NCBI GenBank assembly: GCA_034435035.1
Contig: DAOTXW010000016.1
Span: 186,001 to 250,000 of the forward strand
DNA: 64,000 nucleotides
Source: JAHEME01 sp034435035
GTDB lineage: Bacteria > Chloroflexota > Anaerolineae > Aggregatilineales > UBA3940
Direction of reading: 5' to 3'
Position numbers and translations under genes: made by a program. Numbering within the stretch: the first letter of the stretch is position 1; each line of letters opens with the position of its first letter. Under the pieces are notes generated by a model. That model had not been told where the DNA came from and did no database searches. It was given only the letters and a program-made list of their open reading frames with translations. This document shows, in pieces, positions 8,604 to 16,747 of the stretch.

Positions 8604-9679
8604 ACCGGCTCCGCCAGCAGGCAGCGCCCGCTGCCCGGCATCGACTCGACCCCGCGCTCATGATGGTAAGCCCGCCGCCCACGCACCCAGACTTCCAGCA
8701 CGCGCCCGACGACCTGCATCCCTGCATAGGGTGACCACCGCGCCGCGGTCAGCAGATCGGCATCCCGGATCTCATAGCGCTGATCTGCGTCAATGACCGT
8801 GTAGGTATCAGCGTGGAGCGGTATGGAGAATATCCGCCGCGGTGCGCTGCTGACCATGCCGATCGCCTGATTCAGACTCACGCGGCCTTCGCGCACAGCC
8901 AGCAGCAGCAGCGGCAGGGTTGTTTCAAGCCCCGGTACGCCGTAATGAGGCGTCCCCGATGCCTTCTCAGCGATCGTGTGGGGCGCATGATCGGATTCGA
9001 TCACATCCACCAGCCCCTCCGCGACCGCCTGCCACAGTGCATCCCGATCGGCGCGGGTCTTGAGGCCCGGCTTCATCAACCCCCGCCAGCCGATCGCTGG
9101 CAGATCGTCTTCGGTCAGATACAGGTGATGGGGACACACCCCGAGGCTCACCGGCAGGCCGTCGGCCTTTGCTGCTCTCAGCAGATCGATCTCCTCGGCA
9201 GTGCTGATATGGCAGAAGTGGACGGCTCGGCGGTGCGCACGGACCAATGTGAGGATCTCCGCAACGGTGCGCCCTTCAGCATGCACGGCGATGACGCGGC
9301 TCCGCGGCCATGCGGCAAACAGACGATCGCGCAGCGCCGGATCGGCCACCAGCAGGCTGCCAGTGGTGGCATTGCAGTAGATTTTCAGCCCGCAGGTGTC
9401 CGGGGCAGCCCCGGCGAACGCGCCGCTGTTGTCATCCTGGCTGGCCCCGAAGTAAAGCCCCCAGTCACAGTGCGCCTGCGCGCCGATCTCGGCCCGTTTG
9501 CGATCCAGCGCGTCCCGGCTGATGGTGGCGGGCGGGGTATTGGGCATGTCCAGCACTGCCGGATAGCCCCCCGCCAGCGCAGCGGCAGTCTCGCTGGCGA
9601 ATGTGCCCTTGTGCGACCATTCCATGCCCCGCAGATGCACATGCGGATCCAGCATGCCGGGGATGCGGATGACGCCCAT
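8600..9679 (-). CDS. pyrC: Dihydroorotase
   Basis: Cyclises carbamoyl-aspartate to dihydroorotate with a binuclear metal centre. The protein has 359 residues. The metal-binding DPHVHLRG is near residue 11, the likely carboxylated lysine is in CGLKIYCNATTG, and histidines lie in VHAEGRT, FCHISTAEE and the catalytic Asp segment ESDHAPHT. I chose the ATG at 9679 because AGGAGG lies just before it; a TTG overlapping the pyrB stop is possible. It is second in pyrBCDEF. Confidence 0.93.
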   Translation of the reverse strand: MGVIRIPGMLDPHVHLRGMEWSHKGTFASETAAALAGGYPAVLDMPNTPPATISRDALDRKRAEIGAQAHCDWGLYFGASQDDNSGAFAGAAPDTCGLKIYCNATTGSLLVADPALRDRLFAAWPRSRVIAVHAEGRTVAEILTLVRAHRRAVHFCHISTAEEIDLLRAAKADGLPVSLGVCPHHLYLTEDDLPAIGWRGLMKPGLKTRADRDALWQAVAEGLVDVIESDHAPHTIAEKASGTPHYGVPGLETTLPLLLLAVREGRVSLNQAIGMVSSAPRRIFSIPLHADTYTVIDADQRYEIRDADLLTAARWSPYAGMQVVGRVLEVWVRGRRAYHHERGVESMPGSGRCLLAEPV

Positions 9680-9690
9680 TCCGCCTCCTG

Positions 9691-10764
9691 TCAAACCCAG
9701 AAGCCACCCAGCACCTTGGCCAGCAGCGCCATCCGCACGAACATCCCGTTCTGCATCTGGTGGAAGTAGAATGAGCGTGGGTCGGCATCCAGCCGGTCGT
9801 GATCGTCAGGCGTGCCCATCTCGTTCTTGCGTGGCAGCGGGTGCAGCAGGATGGCATCGCTGCGCGCCTGCGCCAGCAACTCCGGTGTCATGATGAACCC
9901 ATCCTTGATCGCCTCATAATCGGCGCGGTTGGCGAAGCGTTCCTCCTGCACCCGCGTCCAGTAGATGACATGCGTCATGCCCAGCACATCCAGCAGGTTA
10001 TCAGTCTCTATGAAGGGGATGCCGCGCGCTGTCAGGAAGCGCAGCACCCCGTCCGGCATCCGCAGCGATTCCGGTGAGACCAGCGCCAGCCGCGTGCCGC
10101 TGACTCCGTAGCGGGCCAGCAGCTTGGCCAGCGAATGTACGGTGCGCCCGTGCTTGAGATCGCCCACCATGGTGATGGTCAGCCCATCGAAGGTCTTCTT
10201 CAGATCGAAGATAGTGTACATATCCAGCAGGGCCTGGGAAGGATGCTCGCCGATGCCGTCCCCACCCGAAATCACCGCGGTCTGTTTGCCCGTCTGCTTG
10301 CTGAGCTGGTCCAGATAGTAGGCCGCCTCATACGACGATCCCTCCTCCGGGTGGCGCAGCACGATCACGTCCGCATAGCAGCCTGCTGCGCGGATCGTGT
10401 CCGCCAGGTTTTCACCCTTGTACACTGAGCTGAACTGCACGCCGTTACTGGCGGCGATGATCTCGCCGCCCAGCCGCCGCATAGCTGCCTGGAAGGACAT
10501 ATCGGTCCGCGTGCTCGCCTCGTAGAACAGCGATGCCATGATCTTGCCGGCTGCGATCTGCAGCAGCCCGCGGTCGCCCTGCGCTGCCCGCCGCTTGATC
10601 GAGGCCGTCGCGTCGAACAGGATCTCTAGGTCGCGCCGGTCGAACTGATCGACCGACACGATATGCTTGCCCGTGAAGTCCCCTTCGATGGGCACCGGCT
10701 GGTAGACTTCCAGGTAGCGGCGCAGCGGGCGCAGATCACCGGTAGCGCCAGGGTTCTGAGACAT
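9691..10764 (-). CDS. pyrB: Aspartate carbamoyltransferase
   Basis: Makes carbamoyl-aspartate from carbamoyl phosphate and aspartate. The protein has 357 residues. The carbamoyl-phosphate loop STRTDMSFQAAMRRLGG is near residue 80, with HPEEGSS and a C-terminal LLHPLPRKNEM segment. The start is the ATG at 10764, preceded by GGAGGGAG. A longer frame reading back to 10791 would run through the terminator hairpin and is rejected. The protein is longer than the common 310-residue catalytic chain, and no regulatory pyrI is next to it. An attenuator-like leader precedes it. Confidence 0.94.
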   Translation of the reverse strand: MSQNPGATGDLRPLRRYLEVYQPVPIEGDFTGKHIVSVDQFDRRDLEILFDATASIKRRAAQGDRGLLQIAAGKIMASLFYEASTRTDMSFQAAMRRLGGEIIAASNGVQFSSVYKGENLADTIRAAGCYADVIVLRHPEEGSSYEAAYYLDQLSKQTGKQTAVISGGDGIGEHPSQALLDMYTIFDLKKTFDGLTITMVGDLKHGRTVHSLAKLLARYGVSGTRLALVSPESLRMPDGVLRFLTARGIPFIETDNLLDVLGMTHVIYWTRVQEERFANRADYEAIKDGFIMTPELLAQARSDAILLHPLPRKNEMGTPDDHDRLDADPRSFYFHQMQNGMFVRMALLAKVLGGFWV

Positions 10765-10849
10765 GCTCCCTCCGTGGCAAAAAAAAGCCACCCCCCGGGT
10801 GGCTGATCAGATAAGCTGGCTGGTATGCGCTGCAGGATCGGGTAGGCAT
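10736..10849 (-). CDS. Candidate leader peptide of the pyr operon (37 aa)
   Basis: A 37-codon ORF starts with ATG at 10849, preceded by GGAGG at seven bases, which is as good a ribosome site as any in the window. It begins MPTRSCSAYQPAYLISHPGG, reads through the whole terminator hairpin and ends 29 bases inside pyrB in another frame. This geometry resembles the E. coli pyrBI leader, where ribosome position relative to RNA polymerase decides termination. Translation and function are inferred. Confidence 0.5.
   Translation of the reverse strand: MPTRSCSAYQPAYLISHPGGGFFLPRREHVSEPWRYR
10779..10804 (-). terminator. Intrinsic terminator / attenuator immediately before pyrB
   Basis: On the minus strand an 8-base stem AGCCACCC/GGGTGGCT with a GGG loop is followed at once by a run of T (complement of A at 10779-10786). 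It ends 14 bases before the pyrB ATG and lies downstream of the pyr promoter, so it must be read through for pyr expression. It is a candidate attenuator. Confidence 0.75.
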
Positions 10850-10863
10850 TCGGAATCCTCCGG

Positions 10864-11700
10864 TCACTGCGGATTATTATACCCCGGTGTGTCAAGGTGA
10901 GTCAGGGCGCTCCGGGCCGCCCAGAAGCGCCGCAGGATCAGCCCGGCTCGCCAGAAGGCGACCGCGGCCATCCCGTGCGCCAGCACCGCGAACAGCGGCG
11001 GAGTCTGCAGCGTGTAGTACGTCCAGCACAGCCGGGTTGTCCCCCAGCGCTCCAGGAAGTAGCCCAGCCCGCTCCCGGCAGCGAAGGTCAGCACCGCCAG
11101 CCGGTGATCGGTCGGCGTGGCGATCAGCAGCCCGCACAGGACCAGCGCGCCGAGGGTCATTGGCCGGTGCAGCGTCGGTGCGACGAAGGCCAGCATCAGG
11201 GCGCTGAAGCCGGCGAACACGGCCCAGTAGGCGATCCGGAACGCCTGCTCCCGGTGCGGCGACACTTCGGCCAGCAGCCGCACCAGCCGGTCGATGCTCA
11301 GCGAGGCCACCGGCCAGGCCGGGATGATCCACAGCGGCGGGCGCTCCAGCGTGTAGTACGTCCACAGGGCAGTCTGGGTGCCCCAGCTTTCGATCACCAG
11401 CCCGCCGAACGTCCCGACCAGCACAATCAGCGCATCGGCCCGCACATCGGCCCCCGCGGCGATCAGCAGCGTCATGAAGGCGAAGATGCCCAGCAGCAGC
11501 CAGTCCATCGCCAGCCACCACTTCCCGCTCCAGTCGATGGTCAGCAGCAGGTCGGCGGCCAGGTTCCACCAGATTGCCACGATCAGCGCGATCGTCAGCG
11601 CGAAGGTCCCCAGCAGAATGCTGCTGGAACGTGTCCAGCGCAGATGGGTGCGCAGGCGCTGCCATCCGGACGCGCTGGCGGTTGGGCTCAATTCAGCCAC
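10864..11700 (-). CDS. Unknown membrane protein with internal duplication
   Basis: About 278 residues with some eight hydrophobic segments. Two halves carry the same signature: ESWGTQTALWTYYTLERPPL and, about 120 residues later, ERWGTTRLCWTYYTLQTPPL. I do not recognise a family. I chose the GTG at 11700 because AGGAGGAG lies upstream; a GTG at 11760 is also in frame. It follows dinB by less than 100 bases on the same strand. Its last codons hold the pyr promoter. The repeated acidic-aromatic motif suggests a duplicated 4-TM unit in which each half contributes to one site. Confidence 0.7.
   Translation of the reverse strand: MAELSPTASASGWQRLRTHLRWTRSSSILLGTFALTIALIVAIWWNLAADLLLTIDWSGKWWLAMDWLLLGIFAFMTLLIAAGADVRADALIVLVGTFGGLVIESWGTQTALWTYYTLERPPLWIIPAWPVASLSIDRLVRLLAEVSPHREQAFRIAYWAVFAGFSALMLAFVAPTLHRPMTLGALVLCGLLIATPTDHRLAVLTFAAGSGLGYFLERWGTTRLCWTYYTLQTPPLFAVLAHGMAAVAFWRAGLILRRFWAARSALTHLDTPGYNNPQ
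10876..10905 (-). promoter_or_regulatory. Promoter of the pyr operon
   Basis: On the minus strand a perfect TATAAT (10881-10876) has a CTGACT -35-like hexamer 18 bases upstream. A TTGACA also occurs but only 8 bases upstream, too close to act as the -35. The promoter lies inside the last codons of the upstream membrane-protein gene. Transcription would begin near 10869, giving a leader of about 105 bases. Confidence 0.6.
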
Positions 11701-11788
11701 GGGATGCGATCTCCTCCTGCGATATTGCCGGACATTGTGCACCGGAGCGCCGCCGCGCACAAACCGGCCCGCTGCCTGCCTTCAGCTG

Positions 11789-12997
11789 CTAATCCGCATT
11801 TTCTTCGTCCAGCAGGTCGCTGGCGCGGCGCAGCGCCCGGTCGCCGAAGCGATCCCGCAGCCGGTCCAGCGTTTCCTGCAGCCGGCGATCCTCCTCGGCC
11901 TGCGGGGCATCATCCCACAGCCCGAGCTGCTGAGGCGGCGCATCAAAGCCGCTCAGCCCGGCCCCGATCAGCCGCACCTTCTTGCCCGGCGGCCAGTTGG
12001 CATCGAACAGCCCCTCCGCCGCCGCGATCAGCACACTGTCCAGGTTGGTGGGGTGTGGCAGAGTCACCTGCCGCGTCAAGGTGGTGAAGTCTGCCCAGCG
12101 CAGCTTCAGATGGACGGTGATCCCGGCCAGCTCAGCGCGCCGCGCCCGCCGTCCCACGCTCTCGCAGAGGCCGCGCAGAGCCCGCCGCAGCGTATCGCCG
12201 TCGCTGATATCCTGCGCAAAGGTGGTCTCGCGGCTGATCGATCGCGTCTCGTGCTCTGTCTGGATCGGACGGTCGTCGATCCCGCGGGCATGACGCGAGA
12301 GATCGGCCCCCTGCTTGCCGAAGCGCCGGATCAGATCGGCCTCCGGCCAGCGGGCGATATCCCCGATGGTGTGGAGGCCGATCGAACGCAGCCGCTCGGC
12401 CGTCTTTGGCCCCACGCCCCACAGCTCGTCCACGGGCAGCGGGGCCAGGAAGGTCGCTTCCTCGCCCGGCGGCACCACGGTGATCGCGTTGGGCGGGCCG
12501 CCGTCGTAGCCGGGGCGCTTCCGGGCGCTGTCCTTGCCGACGTTGTTGGCGATCTTCGCCACCAGCTTGTTGCTGGCTACCCCCAGCGAGCAGGGCAGCC
12601 CCGGTTCAGCGCGGATGTCCGTCTGCAGCCGTCTGGCGATCGCCTCTCCAGCCTCCGGCAGCAGTGTGACATCCAGAAAAGCCTCATCGATTGAGATCTG
12701 CTCCACCAGCGGCGTCAGACTGTGCAGCCGCGCCATCACCCGGTCAGATACCTCCGAGTAGGCGCGGTGCCGCGCCGGCACGATGATCAGCCCGGGGCAC
12801 AGGCGCAGCGCACGCGACATCGGCATCGCCGAGCGCACACCGAACGCTCGTGCCGCGTAGGAGCAGGAGGCCACCACCCCGCGCTCCTCCGGCCGCCCGC
12901 CCACGGCAAACGGTCGGCCGCGCAGATCGGGGTCGCGCTGCTCCTCCACGGCGCAGAAGAAGGCGTCCAAATCCAGGTGCAGGATCTTGCGGGACAT
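11789..12997 (-). CDS. dinB: DNA polymerase IV (Y-family translesion polymerase)
   Basis: Error-prone polymerase that copies past damaged bases. The protein has 402 residues. The first catalytic motif HLDLDAFFCAVE is at the N-terminus, the second is QISIDEAFLDVT with the Asp-Glu pair, followed by the thumb helix-hairpin-helix (LWGVGPKTAERLRSIG) and the little-finger domain. No clear C-terminal beta-clamp peptide of QLGLF form stands at the very end, but QLGLWDD near residue 367 could serve. It is divergent from the cysteine desulfurase gene. Confidence 0.95.
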   Translation of the reverse strand: MSRKILHLDLDAFFCAVEEQRDPDLRGRPFAVGGRPEERGVVASCSYAARAFGVRSAMPMSRALRLCPGLIIVPARHRAYSEVSDRVMARLHSLTPLVEQISIDEAFLDVTLLPEAGEAIARRLQTDIRAEPGLPCSLGVASNKLVAKIANNVGKDSARKRPGYDGGPPNAITVVPPGEEATFLAPLPVDELWGVGPKTAERLRSIGLHTIGDIARWPEADLIRRFGKQGADLSRHARGIDDRPIQTEHETRSISRETTFAQDISDGDTLRRALRGLCESVGRRARRAELAGITVHLKLRWADFTTLTRQVTLPHPTNLDSVLIAAAEGLFDANWPPGKKVRLIGAGLSGFDAPPQQLGLWDDAPQAEEDRRLQETLDRLRDRFGDRALRRASDLLDEENAD

Positions 12998-13038
12998 CCT
13001 GCCCGTAGTATACCTCTGCTCCCCGCGCGACGCGGCCC

Positions 13039-13067
13039 CTGTCAGCTCTGCCGATCTGGGTTATACT
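13039..13067 (+). promoter_or_regulatory. Promoter of the cysteine desulfurase-like gene
   Basis: CTGTCA (13039-13044), 17 bases, TATACT (13062-13067); four of six and five of six matches to sigma-70 consensus. It lies 70 bases before the ATG at 13136. The same TATACT with GG-rich flanks recurs before ftsA (40352) and the methyltransferase (53887). Confidence 0.5.
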
Positions 13068-13135
13068 GGGCGGCGCTGCGGCTGCCAGCGCGTGCCCCTG
13101 CGCGCCGGGCTGACGACTCTTCAACGGAGGCTTTC

Positions 13136-14554
13136 ATGACCGCTGCTCACCCTGCCGCCGCGATGACTCTCGGCGATGTACGCGCCCGGATCGTGGGAAT
13201 CGACCAGCAGGTGCCGGTGCTGGACGGATCGCTGCGCCCCTACGTCAACTTTGATAATGCCGCCAGCACGCCCGCCCTGCGCGATGTGCTGGATACCGTC
13301 AATGACTTCCTGGCCTGGTATTCGTCGGTGCATCGCGGCACCGGCTTCAAAAGCCGCGTTGCCACCCGCGCCTATGATGATGCCCGCGAGATTGTGGCAG
13401 ACTTCGTCGGGGCCGACCCGCGCGAGCATACCGTCATCTTCGGCAAGAACACCACGGAAGCCATTAATAAACTCTCCTACCGCTTTCCCCTGCAGCCCGA
13501 CGACGTGGTGCTTGTTTCGCTGCTCGACCATCACAGCAACGATCTCCCCTGGCGTGCGCGCGCGCACGTCGAGCACATCGGCGCTGACTCGCTCGGCCGT
13601 CTGGATGAGGATGATTTCGACCGTCTCCTCTCCCGGCACGCTGGCCGGGTGAAGCTGGTGGCGGTCACTGGCGCGGCCAATGTCACCGGTCACGTGCCTC
13701 CCATCCACCGCCTGGCCGAAAAAGCGCACGCCGCCGGCGCACAGATCATGGTGGACTGCGCCCAGCTCGCGCCGCACCGCGCCGTCGAGATGCGTCCCCT
13801 GGCTGACCCCGCGCACCTGGACTATGTGGCCATCTCGGCGCACAAGATGTACGCCCCGTTTGGCACCGGCGCGCTGATCGGCCGCCGCGATACCTTCACG
13901 CGCGGCGAGCCGGAATACCGCGGCGGGGGCACCATCGACTATGTGACCGTGAAGGAAGTCGCCTGGGCCGGGACGCCCGACCGCGACGAGGCTGGCTCGC
14001 CCAATGTGGTGGGGGCTGTGGCGCTGGCTGCTGCGGTCAAGGCCCTGCGTGCCATCGGCATGGAGGCCATCGCCCGCCACGAAGCCGAACTAACTGCCTA
14101 CACGCTGGAGCGCCTTGCCCGCGTGCCCGGCGTCCGCATCTTCGGCGACCCCGACCCGGCGGCGGCTGACGCCCGTCTCGGCGTCATCCCCTTCAATCTG
14201 AGCGATATGTCCCATTTCAAGCTGGCGGCTATTCTCGGCACCGAGTATGGCATCGGGGTTCGCAACGGCTGCTTCTGCGCCCATCCCTACCTGATCCATC
14301 TCCTCGGCATCGATGAAGCCGAGTCCCGCGCGGTGCGCCAGCGCATCCTGACTCATCAGCGCGGGGAGATGCCGGGCATGGTGCGCGTCAGCTTTGGCAT
14401 GTATAACACCCCGGAGGAAGTGGACTGGCTCATCGAGGCGCTGGCCACCATTGCAGCCGGCGGCTACCGGGGCACCTATGTGCAGGATGTCGCTACCGGT
14501 GAGTATCATGCGCAGGGTTGGGCGCCCGATCTGGTGCCTTACTTCAAGCTCTAG
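13136..14554 (+). CDS. Cysteine desulfurase-like aminotransferase class V protein
   Basis: A 472-residue PLP enzyme of the SufS/CsdA type. The PLP lysine is K237 in AISAHKMYAPFGTG, and the pyridoxal-binding region includes DHHSNDLPW and MVDCAQLAPH. The active-site loop RNGCFCAHPY carries C379 and C381, where the desulfurase cysteine would sit. The start is the ATG at 13136 with ACGGAGG before it; the much longer open frame upstream overlaps dinB and is not coding. No suf genes adjoin; it leads a plus-strand run with MaoC and CitE-like genes. It could supply sulfur or have another C-S lyase role. Confidence 0.85.
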   Translation: MTAAHPAAAMTLGDVRARIVGIDQQVPVLDGSLRPYVNFDNAASTPALRDVLDTVNDFLAWYSSVHRGTGFKSRVATRAYDDAREIVADFVGADPREHTVIFGKNTTEAINKLSYRFPLQPDDVVLVSLLDHHSNDLPWRARAHVEHIGADSLGRLDEDDFDRLLSRHAGRVKLVAVTGAANVTGHVPPIHRLAEKAHAAGAQIMVDCAQLAPHRAVEMRPLADPAHLDYVAISAHKMYAPFGTGALIGRRDTFTRGEPEYRGGGTIDYVTVKEVAWAGTPDRDEAGSPNVVGAVALAAAVKALRAIGMEAIARHEAELTAYTLERLARVPGVRIFGDPDPAAADARLGVIPFNLSDMSHFKLAAILGTEYGIGVRNGCFCAHPYLIHLLGIDEAESRAVRQRILTHQRGEMPGMVRVSFGMYNTPEEVDWLIEALATIAAGGYRGTYVQDVATGEYHAQGWAPDLVPYFKL

Positions 14555-14572
14555 CGGGGGGTGAGTGCTGGC

Positions 14573-15040
14573 ATGCCTGGCCGGTATTTTGAGGACCTCG
14601 AAGTCGGCATGAGGCTGCGCCACCCGAATGGGCGCACCATCACCGAGGCCGACAATGTCCTGTTTTGCGCGCTCACCATGAACACCCAGCCCCTGCACCT
14701 CAACGAGGATTTCGCCGCCGGCACGGAGTTCGGCCAGCGCATCGTCAACGGCATCCTCACGCTGGGGCTGGTGATCGGCCTCACGGTTGCCGATCTGACC
14801 GAAGGGACGATTGTCGCTAACCTGGGCTATGAGCAGGTGCAGCACCCCGCGCCGGTCTTTCATGGCGACACGCTGTATGTGGAAACCGAGGTGCTCCAGC
14901 GCCGGGAGTCGGCCTCCCGCCCGGATCGCGGCATCGTGCGCCTCAAACACACCGGACGTAACCAGCGCGGCGAGGTGGTCTGCGAGGTTGAGCGCAGCGT
15001 GCTGTTCCTCAGGCGACCGGGAGCATCCGCCGATGCCTGA
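14573..15040 (+). CDS. MaoC-family (R)-specific enoyl-CoA hydratase-like protein
   Basis: About 155 residues forming a single hot-dog fold. YFEDLEVGMRLRHPNGRTITEADN is the family opening (this stretch spans about residues 5-28). The catalytic dyad appears as NTQPLHLNEDFA, with Asp/His in the usual LHxxxxFA arrangement, and IVNGILTLGL follows. The ATG at 14573 fits a GGTGA eight bases upstream; a GTG at 14561 is possible. It overlaps the CitE-like gene by eight bases. In other bacteria MaoC and CitE-like pairs act on branched hydroxyacyl-CoA (for example mesaconyl/methylmalyl-CoA). The true substrate is unknown. Confidence 0.85.
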   Translation: MPGRYFEDLEVGMRLRHPNGRTITEADNVLFCALTMNTQPLHLNEDFAAGTEFGQRIVNGILTLGLVIGLTVADLTEGTIVANLGYEQVQHPAPVFHGDTLYVETEVLQRRESASRPDRGIVRLKHTGRNQRGEVVCEVERSVLFLRRPGASADA

Positions 15041-15923
15041 CGATGGCCGCCTGCGCCGCACACTGCTGTTTGTGCCCGGCGATGACCTGAAGAAGATCGC
15101 CAGGGCCGCCGCTTCGCGCGCCGATTCGGTTATCCTCGATCTCGAGGATGGGGTAGGGATCAGCAGCAAGGCTGCCGCCCGCAGCGTCGTGGTGCAGGCC
15201 CTCACTTCTGGCAGTTTCGACTTCGGGCACTCGGAGCGCATCGTGCGCATCAACCCGGCGGCAACCGGCCTGCAGGAGGACGATCTCTTAGCCGCCCTGC
15301 AGGCACAACCCGACGCCATCATGCTGCCCAAAGTCGAAGACGCTGCGGAAGTGCAGGCGGTGGCCGACCGGCTCTCCCGCTACGAGTCTGCCCACAACCT
15401 TGACCCCGGCGCGATCCGCCTGCTGGCCCTGGTGGAAACGGCCCGCGGCCTCATCAACCTGCCGGCCATCGCCGCCGCCGATCCACGGCTGGTGGCGCTG
15501 GTGTTCGGCGCCGATGATCTGGCCGCCAGCCTCGGCGCGACCCGCTCCCCCGGCGATCCGGAGCTGGCAGCCGCGCGCGGCCTGTTTGTCCTGCATGCCG
15601 CCGCCGCCGCCCTCCAGCCGCTGGACACACCCTGGGTGGCGATCCACGATCTGGATGGGCTGCGTGCCGATACGCTGGCTGCCATGCGCCTGGGTTTTCA
15701 GGGCCGCACCCTGATCCATCCGTCGCATATCGCCCCGGTTGCGGAGGTGTTTACGCCTCCGGCGGATGCTGTCGAACGCGCGCGCCGCCTGGTGGAGGCG
15801 CACCGGGAGCACCAGGCGCAGGGACGTGGCGCCTTTGCCTTCGAGGGTCGCATGGTCGATATGCCCGTCATCCGGGCTGCCGAGCGGGTGCTGGCGCGGG
15901 CGCGCGCCGCACGGGGAGAGTAG
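15033..15923 (+). CDS. HpcH/HpaI/CitE-family CoA-ester lyase (malyl-CoA lyase-like)
   Basis: A 296-residue TIM-barrel lyase or aldolase. RRTLLFVPGDD at the N-terminus, the metal-site LDLEDGV near residue 35, RINP, the MLPKVEDAAEV strand, LVETARGLINL and GADDLAASLG are all family marks. The C-terminal IHPSHIAPVAEVFTP binds CoA in relatives. Such enzymes cleave malyl-CoA, methylmalyl-CoA or citryl-CoA. It is paired with the overlapping MaoC gene, suggesting a hydratase plus lyase step. The exact substrate cannot be fixed from sequence. Confidence 0.88.
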   Translation: MPDDGRLRRTLLFVPGDDLKKIARAAASRADSVILDLEDGVGISSKAAARSVVVQALTSGSFDFGHSERIVRINPAATGLQEDDLLAALQAQPDAIMLPKVEDAAEVQAVADRLSRYESAHNLDPGAIRLLALVETARGLINLPAIAAADPRLVALVFGADDLAASLGATRSPGDPELAAARGLFVLHAAAAALQPLDTPWVAIHDLDGLRADTLAAMRLGFQGRTLIHPSHIAPVAEVFTPPADAVERARRLVEAHREHQAQGRGAFAFEGRMVDMPVIRAAERVLARARAARGE

Positions 15924-15975
15924 AATCGGAGTCGCAACCCGCCGGAATCATTCGTCTCCTCTGGAGAAGGAAAAC

Positions 15976-16737
15976 ATGCGCAGGAAAGCCTACCTGATCG
16001 ACATGGACGGCGTGCTGCTCACCGGCAGTGTGCCCATCCCCGGTGCGCCGGAGTTCATCCAGCGGCTGCGGGCCGCCCGGGCGCCGTTTATGGTGCTGAC
16101 CAACAACTCGCGCTACACCCCGCGTGACCACGAGGCCCGCCTCAAGGCGGCCGGGCTGGATATCCAGGCCGACCAGATCTTCACGTCGGCCCTGGCGACG
16201 GCACGCTTCCTCAACCAGCAGCGCCCCGGCGGCTCCGCCTATGTCATCGGCGAGGCCGGCCTCACCACCGCTCTCCACGAGATCGGCTATTCGCTCACCG
16301 AGCATCAGCCGGATTACGTCGTGCTGGGCGAAACGACGTCCTACAGCTTCGAAAGCCTGTCCATCGCGCTCCGGCTGGTAGCGGCGGGCGCGCGCTTCAT
16401 CGCCACCAATCCCGATGTCACCGGCCCGGCTGAGCAGGGCAAGGTGCCTGCCTGCGGCGCGGTCGCCGCCATGATCGCCGCCGCCACTGGCGTCAAGGCC
16501 TACTTCGTCGGCAAGCCCAACCCTCAGATGATGCGCTGGGCGCTGCGCCAGATCGATACCCATTCGGAGAATGCTGTCATGATCGGTGACCGGATGGATA
16601 CCGACATCGTCGCCGGCATCGAGAGCGGCCTGGATACCATTCTGGTCCTGAGCGGCGTGACCCACCGCGATCAGGTCGAACGCTTCCCCTATCAGCCTGG
16701 CCGCATCGTCGGCTCAGTCGCCGAGATCGCCCCCTGA
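15976..16737 (+). CDS. HAD-IIA (NagD-like) sugar or nucleotide phosphatase
   Basis: A 253-residue haloacid-dehalogenase phosphatase. Motif I is LIDMDGVLLTG with nucleophile D9 and D11, motif II is VLTNNSR, motif III lysine lies in YFVGKPNP, and motif IV is MIGDRMDTDIVAG. The C2 cap position and length match NagD/AraL relatives, which hydrolyse small phosphate esters with low specificity. It starts 52 bases after the lyase with GGAGAAGG upstream and is followed by an MFS transporter at 10 bases. Confidence 0.88.
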   Translation: MRRKAYLIDMDGVLLTGSVPIPGAPEFIQRLRAARAPFMVLTNNSRYTPRDHEARLKAAGLDIQADQIFTSALATARFLNQQRPGGSAYVIGEAGLTTALHEIGYSLTEHQPDYVVLGETTSYSFESLSIALRLVAAGARFIATNPDVTGPAEQGKVPACGAVAAMIAAATGVKAYFVGKPNPQMMRWALRQIDTHSENAVMIGDRMDTDIVAGIESGLDTILVLSGVTHRDQVERFPYQPGRIVGSVAEIAP

Positions 16738-16747
16738 CGCGCCGCAG

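Noticed and set aside
12722..13135. Extended start for the cysteine desulfurase-like gene
   Set aside because: It overlaps dinB antisense and lacks similarity; ACGGAGG and a promoter point to 13136.
13121..14080. 319-codon minus-strand frame opposite the cysteine desulfurase-like gene
   Set aside because: The plus-strand gene has full PLP-enzyme motifs; the opposite frame has none and would overlap its start.
14561..14572. GTG start four codons earlier for the MaoC gene
   Set aside because: Ribosome site spacing fits the ATG at 14573 better; the family usually starts close to the YFEDLEVG segment. It cannot be fully excluded.
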